Source of the DNA: Brasenia schreberi
Lineage: Eukaryota > Streptophyta > Magnoliopsida > Nymphaeales > Cabombaceae
DNA: 64,000 nucleotides
Direction of reading: 5' to 3'
Assembly (NCBI GenBank): GCA_036023115.1
Contig: JAYKKT010000059.1
Coordinates: 6,146,501 to 6,210,500 of the forward strand
Under the pieces are notes generated by a model. It saw only the letters and a list, made by a program, of their open reading frames with translations. It did no database searches and was not told the origin of the DNA. Shown here piece after piece: positions 49,481 through 59,082 of the stretch. The stretch's first letter is position 1. The number at the start of each line of letters is the position of its first letter. The position numbers were made by a program, and so were the translations under genes.

Positions 49481-50968
49481 CTGTGTGTGTGTGTATGTAT
49501 AAGAGAGGAACTGATTCTGCTCTCAATTCTATAGGTAGAGTATGAAAACCGGATGAAGCCCTACACATGTCTAAGGTTAGTCATGCCCTATATTTGATGT
49601 ATGACCTTGTAGATAAAAAAAATGGCATATACTTTATACATACTGATACTGTTATCCCAGCAATTGCACCTATTTTGGTGCCATTCGTCTAGTTCATTGC
49701 CTCCATCATGGTGTCCATTATTGGTAAGAGCCAGGTAATATTGACAAGCAACTGTGCTATAACTTTATGATCTCAGCATCATTTAGAGGGTTTATCTATC
49801 TATATGAGGATTGACACTGCAGAAGGCCAGTTTTAAGACACTTATTTGCACTGATGTCCATAGCTCCAAGAGTGGGTCCTTTATAGGCTCATCTTCAATA
49901 TAGTAGCGAATTTCTGTTTCCATGCAATGTTGAGGTGCTAACAGGAAGGTCCAATTTGGACATGTAATAAAAGACGGTTGCACTAGAATATTTTTGTTTG
50001 GTACTTATAATATTTTTGCCTGTTATTTCAGGAAACAGTATTCTGCAAATCTATCCTTAATGAATTCACGGTTAAACTGAACATGGAAATCCCATCCTAC
50101 TCCACAGTCAAAACTGAAGGGTTGCTTCCAGCCTTTGTCTCGTCTGTGATCTTTGATGATGTGTTATACACTGGTGATGTAGCAAAGTGCAAAAAAGAAG
50201 CGGAACAAATGGCTGCAAGAAAAGTTATTCAGACTATCCTTGGATGTGCTTGTAATGCTTTGCATGCCATAAATATGAGTTGTTATTCACTTATTCTTAA
50301 CATGTTTTAAGTGGTGAAGATTTTTTTTTTTAGCATTTGAAATTATCTGTGCAGGTAATTCTGATCACAAGAACTTACTCTCACAAATTATAAGATCAAA
50401 GAGTAGGTTTCATGCTTCCCTGAACCAAGATGCTGTCCCTAAAGGGAATCCAGAAATGGTTTCGACGTCTACAACTCTGGTTTCTCCTCAAATTAGTTTT
50501 CCAGATTTACCTAGAGAACAAGAGGTGGAGGCTAACTCTTTAGATACCACTTTGAAACTTAAGAAACCTAGGCACGGATATTTAAGTACACAAGCTTCTG
50601 GATCAGCTAATAATCAACCAGGTATGAATCAAATTGATGTGCTAAACCATACACTTAATTCTACAATAGTGGAAGCTGCAAAGCAGGTGGGCAAGGTTCT
50701 ATTGGAGATGGTGCATGCGAGTGGAACATCTACGGCTATAACTGTAGGGCATTTGCAGAAAAATGTGTCTGATTCATCTGGCAGGAATGAAGGATCAAAG
50801 CTAATAGCGGAGGCTTCTGTTTTCAAGTACAATGAAGCACTAGGTTGTGCTTCAGCAAAACCATCAATTCAAGGAGACATTGTTTCAATGGAGGCGGTGC
50901 ATCCAGGTCAAATAGAAAAAAGTGGATGTCATGGAAAAAAGAAAAAGAGATCAGGAAAGAGTTCATAG
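46057..50968 (+). CDS. Double-stranded RNA-binding protein, DRB family, two dsRBDs
   Basis: Three coding exons join in frame: 46057-46311, 50032-50251 and 50355-50968, giving about 362 residues. Exon 1 (residues 1-85) holds dsRBD1: MYKNRLQEYVQRLGLPLPIY at the start and FKHLKDAEQDAARVALELL at its end. Exon 2 (86-158) holds dsRBD2: CKSILNEFTVKLNMEIPSYS to CKKEAEQMAARKVIQTILG, with the KKxAE RNA-contact motif. Exon 3 is Ser/Thr-rich and ends in KKKKRSGKSS, a likely nuclear localisation signal. Intron 1 is phase 0, intron 2 is phase 1 (a second donor six bases upstream is equally possible). Plant DRB proteins of this layout (HYL1/DRB types) assist Dicer-like enzymes in small-RNA production; which subtype this is cannot be told. 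An acceptor just upstream of the ATG implies a 5' UTR intron. Intron 1 (3.7 kb) carries a LINE at 46626-46969, a tandem duplication and microsatellites. All exons are intact. Confidence 0.9.
46626..46969 (+). mobile_element. 344-bp RTE LINE insertion with perfect 19-bp target duplication
   Basis: Encodes the last 90 or so LINE codons in an open frame (HNEVIRSKVGVAPIEDKMRE to KQRIHVADPV, stop) and the tail GGCTTAGTTGTTGTAGTTG. The 19 bases AGTCAAATCCTTTTATGAT are identical at 46607-46625 and 46970-46988. It lies inside intron 1 of the DRB gene in the same orientation. Confidence 0.96.
47581..47797. repeat. Tandem duplication, period 116 bp
   Basis: Two units (47581-47689 and 47697-47797) share TGGATTATAG, AAACCCTAGGCTCCAC and the long core around CCGTATCATAGGCTGGTCAT to GTTGCTAGTG, with few differences. 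Inside DRB intron 1. Confidence 0.92.
49213..49271 (+). mobile_element. RTE LINE 3' scrap
   Basis: Matches CATGGAAACAAAGAATCTAT through CCCCATCTAGCATGGGAAAA and GACTTAGTTGTTAT, the last LINE codons and tail start. Inside DRB intron 1, plus sense. No clear target duplication; the flanks are TA/TATG-rich. Confidence 0.8.
49437..49500. repeat. Compound (CA)n(TA)n(GT)n microsatellite
   Basis: CA run, TA centre and GT run in DRB intron 1, self-complementary. Confidence 0.93.
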
Positions 50969-51604
50969 GTGCCTTTCCTTTGCTGCTTATATTTTCTAAT
51001 TTTGAATAATTGATTTCTGTTGTTAGTTTCTCTTATTTGTTCACCTGTCTTTGGTTTGCAACGGATGTGTTATTCTTGTTATTACCTTTTTCTTTACTGC
51101 TAATTTTTCTTCTGTGGTAGTGCACGGTGCACCAACTTCATTATTAGCACATTTTGGAGAGGATGGACCCATTCACTTGGTATATGTGTTATACAGTGAT
51201 GCGCTTGGATGATGTCTCTTGCCAGTGGGAATCTGCTCCATTGGGTGCCTTATAGGTGCTAGGATTAGCATAAACTAAAACATGTAGATGGTTAATAGTG
51301 TCCTCTCTAATTGCTATCTGCTCACTTTTGGTTAACTTCATGGGGACTTCACTGAGGCTTTAGCTGGATATAAAGTAGCTTTCTACAAGGTTATGAGCAT
51401 ATGCTTTATTTACTTGAGTGCGGGTGTCAAAGTTTTTTGGTTAGGATGTAGGAGAGGTTTTGGATTGCTCAAGGTTAGTGCTAATCGCTTCTTGTTGATG
51501 AGTTTGTTACATAAAGTGGGTTTGGAGCCTCATAGGTATGTTTTACCAGTTAGCATTTCCCATCATTGTAGTAGCAATTTTCTTTTATTGCTTTTTTCCT
51601 TGAT
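50969..51604 (+). other. DRB 3' UTR and downstream DNA
   Basis: T-rich sequence after the DRB stop, as expected for a plant 3' UTR. No definite polyadenylation signal chosen. Confidence 0.4.
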
Positions 51605-51990
51605 TAGGACGGACAGTTTGCTGCAAATGCAGGCTGGATTAGAGATACACTATTCACATTTTGGATACTGTGATGGTAGTAAGTTGTGTTGATGTTTGAT
51701 CACTTTAGATGGACAATATGATGCCAACATTGGCTGGAATACAGATTCACTATTCGGATTCTGGTTGCCGTCAGGAATTTTACTTGATATCTGTTGAGGA
51801 ACTGCTGCTTCGGTAGCCGTTGCAAAACTTGGCAGGTCTATGGAATCCTTGGCTTCAGAATTCACAGGTGCTGCTTTTTGTCAGCACATAAAACATAAAC
51901 AATCAGTTATTCCGTTAGAGGATTTGTGTTTTGTCTTAAATGAGCTCCGTCACTGTCTGGTAAATGATGATAGTGATAACTTATCCAGGT
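51605..51990 (+). pseudogene. Exon-like coding remnants with a tandem duplication
   Basis: I do not recognise the family. Two adjacent segments, each after an AG acceptor-like site (about 51607 and 51710), encode related peptides: DGQFAANAGWIRDTLFTFWI and DGQYDANIGWNTDSLFGFWL. The second continues in frame, after one TGA stop, as GTAASVAVAKLGRSMESLAS EFTG, then KHKQSVIPLEDLCFVLNELR to about 51988, where a GT donor-like site follows (AG|GTGCGG). Protein-level resemblance between the two segments suggests a duplicated exon. It could be downstream alternative exons of the DRB locus or the remains of a separate gene. Confidence 0.35.
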
Positions 51991-54099
51991 GCGGCAACGA
52001 TGTACCTATGTATCTTCAACCTATGTCACATGAGTGCTTCATTTTTGCTTTATAATTCATTCCTAGTACGTTAGTCATCTTTGAAATTGTCAACGTTGAC
52101 CATGTTTTCACATATGCAGCTATTATGTAGATATAGATACTCCCTCATTTATTTTCAAGAATATAGCGAGTGTCCCATCTATTGTCCCATCCCAATTGTT
52201 TCCATTTTTCTCTTTCCTTGCTTTGAAACCAAAGCTAGTCCCTTACCTTTTTGCTCTGTTTCTTCCTTGAGAATATGCCTGCAAAATTTTGTAATTTCAT
52301 TGACTGATATAACTGAACTTCTATCATGTTAGTAATGTGTTTAGTTCCACAACCCCTGTTTCCTTTTGTTGGAAAATGGAGGCTCCAAGGTACAATCTGT
52401 GAGAGAGCTTTTGCAAGCTATAATGGCAATTCCAGATTATTTCTGTCTCCCCAACACATAATTAACGAACTTCAACCAAGATTCTCATTTGATAGTGTTG
52501 GGCAAACTGTTCCAAAATCTTTTACACCTACTTAATTGCTGCTGCCAATTGATTTTATACTACAAAATGCTCTGTTGCATTCTTCATGATCTCATTTTCA
52601 GCACAGTCTGGAGTGTTGATCAGTAGCAGACTTGAGTAGATGTATCTATATTTCGGAACTTCATATCTGCACCCCTTCAATTATTTCCTCAGTGTATTAG
52701 CCGCTTCATGTTTAAAAAGCAGATGCTTATTCTCTGATATTCAAACAATGCAATTAATTGTGATCATGACAGTTTAACACAGATTGATTGGATACTACTA
52801 CAAGTCACGTTTGAAGATGTCCTATTTTCCTATGGGCTTATGGTTTGCATTGACTAAGAATTACCTAATACTTACCCGTACTCAGGAAGAAGGAAAGTCA
52901 GCAACCTCGCGAACTTACCCGTACTCAAAGCAAGCCGCAAGGGCTTCAGAGAAAAGAGATTAATAAAAGGTTGATGAAAACTTCTTGAAACGTCAAGGCA
53001 TATAAAACAGCAGAAAAGAGCTGGTATTTTGGTATGAAAGAATTGGTAATCCCACTGAAGGCGACTCTCAGTGAGGAGAGCGTCTTGGACCCCGCTTTAG
53101 AAAGGTAGGTTTGAGAGCAACCTAAGGGAGAACACATACAGAGAAACTGAAGATTGAATTTTCCTTAGGTTCTTTTTGTTCTGTCTATTTGATTCTCAAT
53201 TCCTGTCTTGATACTAGACTACAATTCAATGTCTTCTCGATCCGTTCCCATATTGTATGTGTCGTGCTATCAGCTTCCTGGAAACATGTTGAAGCCTTTC
53301 TTCTCTGATCCAAGTTGTTGCCAAGGAGGCTTGGGGGATCCTTAGTCGCGTGATCCACAAAAAACTTTGATTCAGCTTTGTAAGGTCTAGAAACACGCCT
53401 TTTGGTATTTCCCAACTGTTGAGCCAAAGGTTATTGGAAAGGACTTCAATCTTGCAGCATTTCCTGTATGCAGTATCTCACAAATCCCGAGCGTTTATCT
53501 CGGACTTTTTGGGGGTAACATGGAGTAAGTCAAAACAAGTGTTCAAGAAAAGTGCCTGGTGGCTCCTGGTAACACCGCATGCTTGTCCTTACTACATGTT
53601 CAAAATAAGTTCCTATGCACTCTACTGCTTCCATGACTGACTTGAACTTGTATGCTGTTCTTCAACCTAATGGACGATTTGACACTTTTTGCTCTTCCCC
53701 ATCATGTCCACAACTATCCATTACTTTATGGCTTACTTCGCAATTGATTTTAAAATTTATGGGATTTTCCTTTTCTTTGCAGAACATTGCAATGGCATAT
53801 AAACTGACCATGTGATCAGTTAGTTTACTTTTCTTGAGTTTATGTTCTTGTTTCTGGCAAATGTTACTGTTCTCTTGCTGAGATACGACGTTTGTTTTGT
53901 TCTTGTGCTCAGGTATAATGTGCTGCTGCTGAGGAGTTTAATGATGGCAACTCGTAGAGTCAAAACATCCTTTTTGCGCGACATGATGGTTGTTGTACTG
54001 TATGAAAACCTCCAGTTTACTTGTAATTAGAAAAATGTACGTGCATCTAGCTTTCACTTTGTGCACATCAGAGCACTGCCGTTGAATTGCATGGTGAAT
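51991..54099. other. Region without a supported gene
   Basis: Short frames only. The 15 bases ACTTACCCGTACTCA recur at 52870-52884 and 52913-52927. The block 52880-53450 is somewhat GC-richer and has an open 80-codon minus frame (53185-53427) of unknown meaning, possibly an element leader. Confidence 0.35.
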
Positions 54100-55739
54100 T
54101 CTTTTTTGATGCCTCGACTGTTGAATTGTCAATCACTAGTCTCAATGCATGGTTCGGCAACTCGAAACTGGCTGTCATTTGGAGATGATCGATGAACTGT
54201 TTACGTGCTAACTGCAGCTTAACAAGCAAAAATCATTGACCCAGTAATTACATTGTCGTGCTGCATGACTGGTATCTGCTACTCTTGTGGAATTTGTTTG
54301 GCTGTTTTGTGTGTGCGTGCGCTACTAGAGTGAGACTTTATCTAAATCTGCGCTTTCTTGATGAGGTCTTGATGTGTCTGGGTCCGGCATTCCATGTGGA
54401 GGATTTCCTACTGAAGTCATCGGTGAGATGAACATTATCTTGCATGTTTTCTCTTTGTTACTAAGACTTTATTTGAAAGCAGGCTTTCGGTTTTGAAACT
54501 CAGTTCCAAGATGTTACAAAAACGATTTTTAGGATACAGAATCGCAAACTAAAAGAAGCCTGTTTGGGATATTTCTACTTTTCATGTGGCTACCAAACAA
54601 GGTTGGTTTTCTGGTTTAACTGAAGCATGTCTATATATCAACATGCCCTACCGGTAGTACTACAGAATGATTGAACTGGTGCAGTAAACAATGGCCACCA
54701 AGACATCTGGTAATGTTCAGTCGAGCCATCTCTATAGTCAATGCTTTCTAATGGTCTGCTTCTGTGAAGTTCGTTTGGGCTGGACAGTGTGGGAGGGTCT
54801 GCTGTTGTGACGGTAACTATGGAATGCATAAGCAATAGGTATTTCTTTTTTCACCTGGGTAGATCACATCGTCCCGTAGGCCCAAAGTGAGGAACGTGTT
54901 TCTCATTGTGCTGTTGACTGTGCCTCATCGGCGGCGATGGCTTTCTGCTGCCCAAATTCATCCCCGCTCTTTTCAGGAGCACTGAGGACTCCTTCAGTGG
55001 AAGGTAAATGCAACAAGGTAAATCAATATCTCGATCACATGTATGGTGATCAAACTGAAACATCCATATGCAAACATATATAGGTGCCCGTTCTCTTTTT
55101 TTAACACATTTGTATTGCATGAGTTTATAGTTAAACTGTGTATGGTAGCATTTGATAGTTGAATTCTAACAAAAGATATGATCGAATATTGGTAGTTGAT
55201 GGCAAAAAATGGCTATTCAGTGGTTGAATATTCCGTAAGATAATATTGCATAATGACCTGCAAAATTCGGCATGGTAGCATTTGGCTATGGATATCATTT
55301 GAGAGTCATGGATGAATGTTGGCATTCGGCAATATTAGCAAAAAACAGCAGGAAATGCTAAATGTTGTTCAACCATGTCAAGTTAGTACTCTAATTCGAT
55401 TGAGATAAGCAAATGCCCCTCTTGACCTGCACAAGCAAGAGTTCTTATCTTTAGAAAAGGGTCCGTCCTGGTGTTGACGGCCCAATATTGATACTGATGA
55501 TTTGACAGCTAAGAGGCCTTTCACCGAATTATGCAACATTTTAACGGCTATCTGGGGAATGTAAGTGAATAAGCATGCACATGCGAATATAGCCAGCGGC
55601 TGTTTTGCGGTTTCTCTATCTTCTTTTGCAGAGGGGCCCTCTTTCTACGGTAAATGCCAATATTCATAACCCATGTTCCCAATATGAATATTAAAAAGAA
55701 GGATTAGCCGCTTAGTTTTTATTTTTCATCATTGAACTA

Positions 55740-55754
55740 AAGGATTAGCTGTTT
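55740..55754. repeat. SINE target duplication, left
   Basis: AAGGATTAGCTGTTT, repeated exactly at 55942-55956. Confidence 0.9.
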
Positions 55755-55941
55755 TCCCGTTAAGTAGGCCACCACTATTGGGAATCCCAAAGGATCCTGT
55801 GACTAATCCAGCAGTAGCCAGGTCGCTCATTATTGGGGGCATTGCTCTCCCAGCACTGGTTTTCTCCATTCACAAGATTCGAACTTGGGACATTGATTAA
55901 GGGGAACAAGCGAGAACCAGTTGAACCAACCAAGAGTTGGT
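55755..55941 (-). mobile_element. 187-bp tRNA-related SINE with 15-bp target duplication
   Basis: In minus sense it begins ACCAACTCTTGG, has A box TTGGTTCAACTGG and B box CAAGTTCGAATCTTG about 40 bases later, then a body to GGCCTACTTAACGGGA. The paralogous site near 60955-60975 lacks it, confirming the insertion ends. Its body differs from the GGCCTCCC-family copies, so it is a separate SINE family. Confidence 0.85.
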
Positions 55942-56150
55942 AAGGATTAGCTGTTTCGGATAGGTACTAAACTGCCACATTTGACCGTTCTTTCTTGTTC
56001 ATTGAAAATGAAAAGAGCGAATTCTGTCATTGGCGTGAACTAGTTGGTGTAGCTTCTCTTTTACAAACAAATAAGAAAGGATTCAAGCTCGCGTTTTACT
56101 AGGTTTTACTATGAATTATTTTATGACAGTAAAGTATGCATCTGTATTTT

Positions 56151-56274
56151 TTGATAAAGGGTAGAAATCATAAATGTTTACTGTAAAACATTTAATCCTC
56201 TGGTAGGAAATCATCTTATGCATTTTTTTCTTTTATAAAGGGTAGAAATTCTGTAACTTATGTTTCCCTAGACT
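56151..56274. other. Spacer after duplication copy 1
   Basis: Nothing recognised. Confidence 0.3.
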
Positions 56275-56285
56275 CTCTCTCTCTC

Positions 56286-56363
<78 letters not shown>
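56275..56363. repeat. Compound (CT)n(TA)n(GA)n microsatellite
   Basis: CT run, TA centre, GA run: a self-complementary hairpin abutting a MITE. Confidence 0.95.
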
Positions 56364-56364
<1 letters not shown>

Positions 56365-56596
56365 GTAGTGGTAAATGCTCATACTTCAATCCGAACTCAA
56401 ATCTATTCAAACATTTTCATCATTCAATTGACATCATCAATAATGAAGATTTAAATTAAAGTATTATATTTAATATTATATATTAAATATAAAATATAAA
56501 GTGATTTATCGCCTCAACCATTCATTTCGAAAATCAAACTATTGACATTATAAAATAGATTTGAGCATCAATGAGGTTTGAGCATTTACCACTACC
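56364..56596. mobile_element. 233-bp MITE with long terminal inverted repeats
   Basis: Left end GGTAGTGGTAAATGCTCA and right end TGAGCATTTACCACTACC are perfect inverses over 18 bases. Weaker pairing continues inward (ACTCAAATCTATT against AATAGATTTGAG), giving arms of about 45 bases. The interior is AT-rich. A partial third terminus (GGTAATGGTAAATGCTCAAA) follows at about 56609-56640, a second broken copy. Confidence 0.88.
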
Positions 56597-56649
56597 TTTA
56601 TATATAGAGGTAATGGTAAATGCTCAAACCCCATTCATGCTCAAAGGAT

Positions 56650-57049
56650 GCCTTCTTGACTTTATATGATGCAGCCTAAGGGAACTATTGCGATTCCTAT
56701 GACAGATGGAAGCCAATGCTCACATGTATTGCTGAGAGGGCACATGTGAACCTTTTTGTTATGACACTACTCCTCTACTACAAACTTTAATATCATGAAA
56801 TAATGTAAGAATTTATTTCATAAAACTAGTCTAACATTTCACCTATAAATATAAGCCTAAGTTCCATAGGCTTGTAACCTTTGCTGTAAGCATGTTGTTG
56901 CCCATATGAAGCCCTTTAGATACTTATAGGATAGCATTATGCTATCCTAAAAGTACTATTATATTAAAAAAATAAGAGAAACTTTGAAATAAAGCCAGAA
57001 AATCAATGATACATGTCGTATAATAATTTATTGTTTCGATATATTGCAA
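56650..57049. other. Intergenic DNA
   Basis: Nothing recognised. Confidence 0.35.
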
Positions 57050-57590
57050 TAAATAATTATACCTAATTTCTTATTTAATTTCCACAACCACCTTTTTAAA
57101 TTCTTATTGATTTCTAAGCTGTGATATGTAAACCTGAAAACCGTCAAAACACTAAAGCAGTGCCGACATCGTACCCAAGGGCTGGTTAAAGGACAATTAA
57201 TGCTTGGACTCTAAAATGTGCACTCTGGTTCAATTGTAATGCTATATTAGTTGCAAAGCCTATGAACTACTTTGAAATGTTAGGTTGATGGAAAGGTCCA
57301 GCTAGTTCTTGAATTAGTTTAAAATTTAAATCATATATATTGATCCAAAATGCAAATTAAATGTAGATTCCTAGATTGATAGGCTTTCAAAATGTCTATT
57401 TGATGACTTTTGAAGAAAGGGGTTGTCAGTGTTACGGTGTTATTTCAAACCTTATGCTTATATACATGCCCTTAACTGTCACTATATAAGATAATAATTG
57501 TTTTTGTTAGTACCTATCCATATGTGAGAAAAAAATGGTTGTCATGCCATGTCCAAATTGTATGCCTATGTACAGGCCCTTGGTTGTTGT
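57050..57590. repeat. Dispersed repeat, copy 2
   Basis: Uninterrupted relative of the two blocks in 36600-37970. Noncoding; identity of the element unknown. Confidence 0.55.
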
Positions 57591-57598
57591 TGTTGTAT

Positions 57599-58166
57599 TA
57601 AGGATGTTCATGAGGCGGGATGGGACCGAGGATCAAAGTCCCTGCCCTCATCTGCATTTTAGAACCTTGTCCTCATCCTCGTTTCCATCCCATGACGGGG
57701 ATCAAACCGTCCCCATCCTTGTGTTTCCATGGGTCCTGTGAAAATCTTATCGGGTTAAGAGAGATGCCCAAACATAGGTTGGAGCTCACTTTTATATATG
57801 AAATAAAACCTAATTTATGTAAAATGCATCTAAATTGTAACATATTATTACGGATGAAATGTGGAGAATGGTGATGAGTTCGCGAATTCAAAAAGAGGTA
57901 ACACTTTCTTTTATTTATTTTTTATTATAATTTATTTTATTTTTAAATGAGCCTAACCTTTTAGAATCAATTAGAGGAAGGGTTGGGGTCGGGGTCAGGG
58001 CCAGGGCCGGGTTCATGGGATGGAGACATGCTATTTACATCCTACTTCAATCCCATCATGTATTTTCTTGCTCTCCCATCCCCATCCCCGTTTTCACTCT
58101 CCAAATCTGCCCCGTTCAAGGTGGATCCCATGGGAGCAGGGGATCCCCTCCCCATGAACATCCCTA
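57599..58166. mobile_element. 568-bp hAT-type MITE with 8-bp target duplication
   Basis: Termini TAAGGATGTTCATG and CATGAACATCCCTA are inverted with one mismatch. The perfect 8-base duplication TGTTGTAT flanks it at 57591-57598 and 58167-58174. Subterminal regions are rich in GGGGA/TCCCC words. No transposase is encoded. The TA(A/G)GGATG-type end with 8-bp duplication is the hAT hallmark. Confidence 0.93.
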
Positions 58167-58360
58167 TGTTGTATGAGATAAAAATTACTTTTGTTAATAT
58201 CTAATGATCATATCTCACTTCTGTATGTGACACCATTTCCTTTCACTCTTACAATGAAACTATTTCTTATGGGTCTAAATTGTTTATACCTAAAACCTTC
58301 AAGTGAAAGGACTATGCAAATTTTATACCCACTATGGGCATCCCAGATAATGTTGTGCAG

Positions 58361-58669
58361 TAGACATGGCCTATTTGGAACCGGCCTGGCGCTTCCACCG
58401 GGTCAGGAATTGGTCCAAACTGTAACTGGTCAAACTAGACGTAGAACTAGGGACTATTCAGTTCGGTTATGATTCCACCTGTAGAACCAAAATCGGCAGT
58501 TACAAAATTTTTAAGTTTTTCTTCATAATTTCAGTTTTGAATATTTTTTGGGGTTCCAGATGGTTTAGGACTCAAACCGGAACCAACCCAGTCCCAATTT
58601 GGTTCCAGATACCTAGAACCGGCAATTTGGAAACACAGGTTCTGGTTTACCTGGAGATAGCCATTTCTA
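58361..58669. mobile_element. 309-bp MITE, TAGACATGGCC family
   Basis: Ends TAGACATGGCCTATTTGG and GGAGATAGCCATTTCTA, inverted and diverged. The flanking 8-mers TTGTGCAG and CTGTGTAG agree at 6 of 8 positions, suggesting an old hAT-type target duplication. The interior repeats GGAACCGG and GGTTCC words, as in 7783-8100 and 19354-19574. Confidence 0.7.
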
Positions 58670-59082
58670 CTGTGTAGTATGTTCCCCAGGTAGCCTTCGG
58701 ATTTTATGTTGTCGAGCCACCAACATCTACCGGACTTGATGTGCTGCTCCAATATGAGAGAAATCATATGCATAGCTAAATATTTTAGTTGCGGTACTCC
58801 CAGGATCTCATGGTTGGATTCATTTTTATATACATAGGAACTAAAACCATACCTGATCGAACAAGAACAGTATCCAAACATTTCAATTAGTTGCAGTAAA
58901 TTTTATTGGTTTGTTGGACATGCTTTCCTAGTGAGACAAGCATATCAAAGTAGCTGTCACTCTACCAAAGTGTGATCGACTTCTAAAATCGCTTCCAAAT
59001 TTAGGTTTGTCTCCATATGTTTTTTTAACCTTAAACAAGGTAATGAGAAACTATTACTTGTTGTGTCATATGTTCTCTTTTT
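58670..59082. other. Intergenic DNA
   Basis: Nothing recognised. Confidence 0.35.

Larger units (their letters stand above)
54100..56150. repeat. About 2-kb direct duplication, copy 1
   Basis: Collinear with 59083-61210 at roughly three-quarters identity by eye. Shared anchors: GTTGAATTGTCAA, GCTACTAGAGTGAGACT, ATGTATGGTGATCAAACTGA, GATATGAT(C/T)GAA, CTTTTGCAGAGG and ACTGCCACATTTG. It contains a private SINE at 55755-55941. No protein gene recognised inside. Confidence 0.85.

Noticed and set aside
53185..53427. 80-codon minus frame (AQQLGNTKRRVSRPYKAESK...)
   Set aside because: Looks mildly protein-like but lacks any recognised domain, splice context or start; left unannotated.
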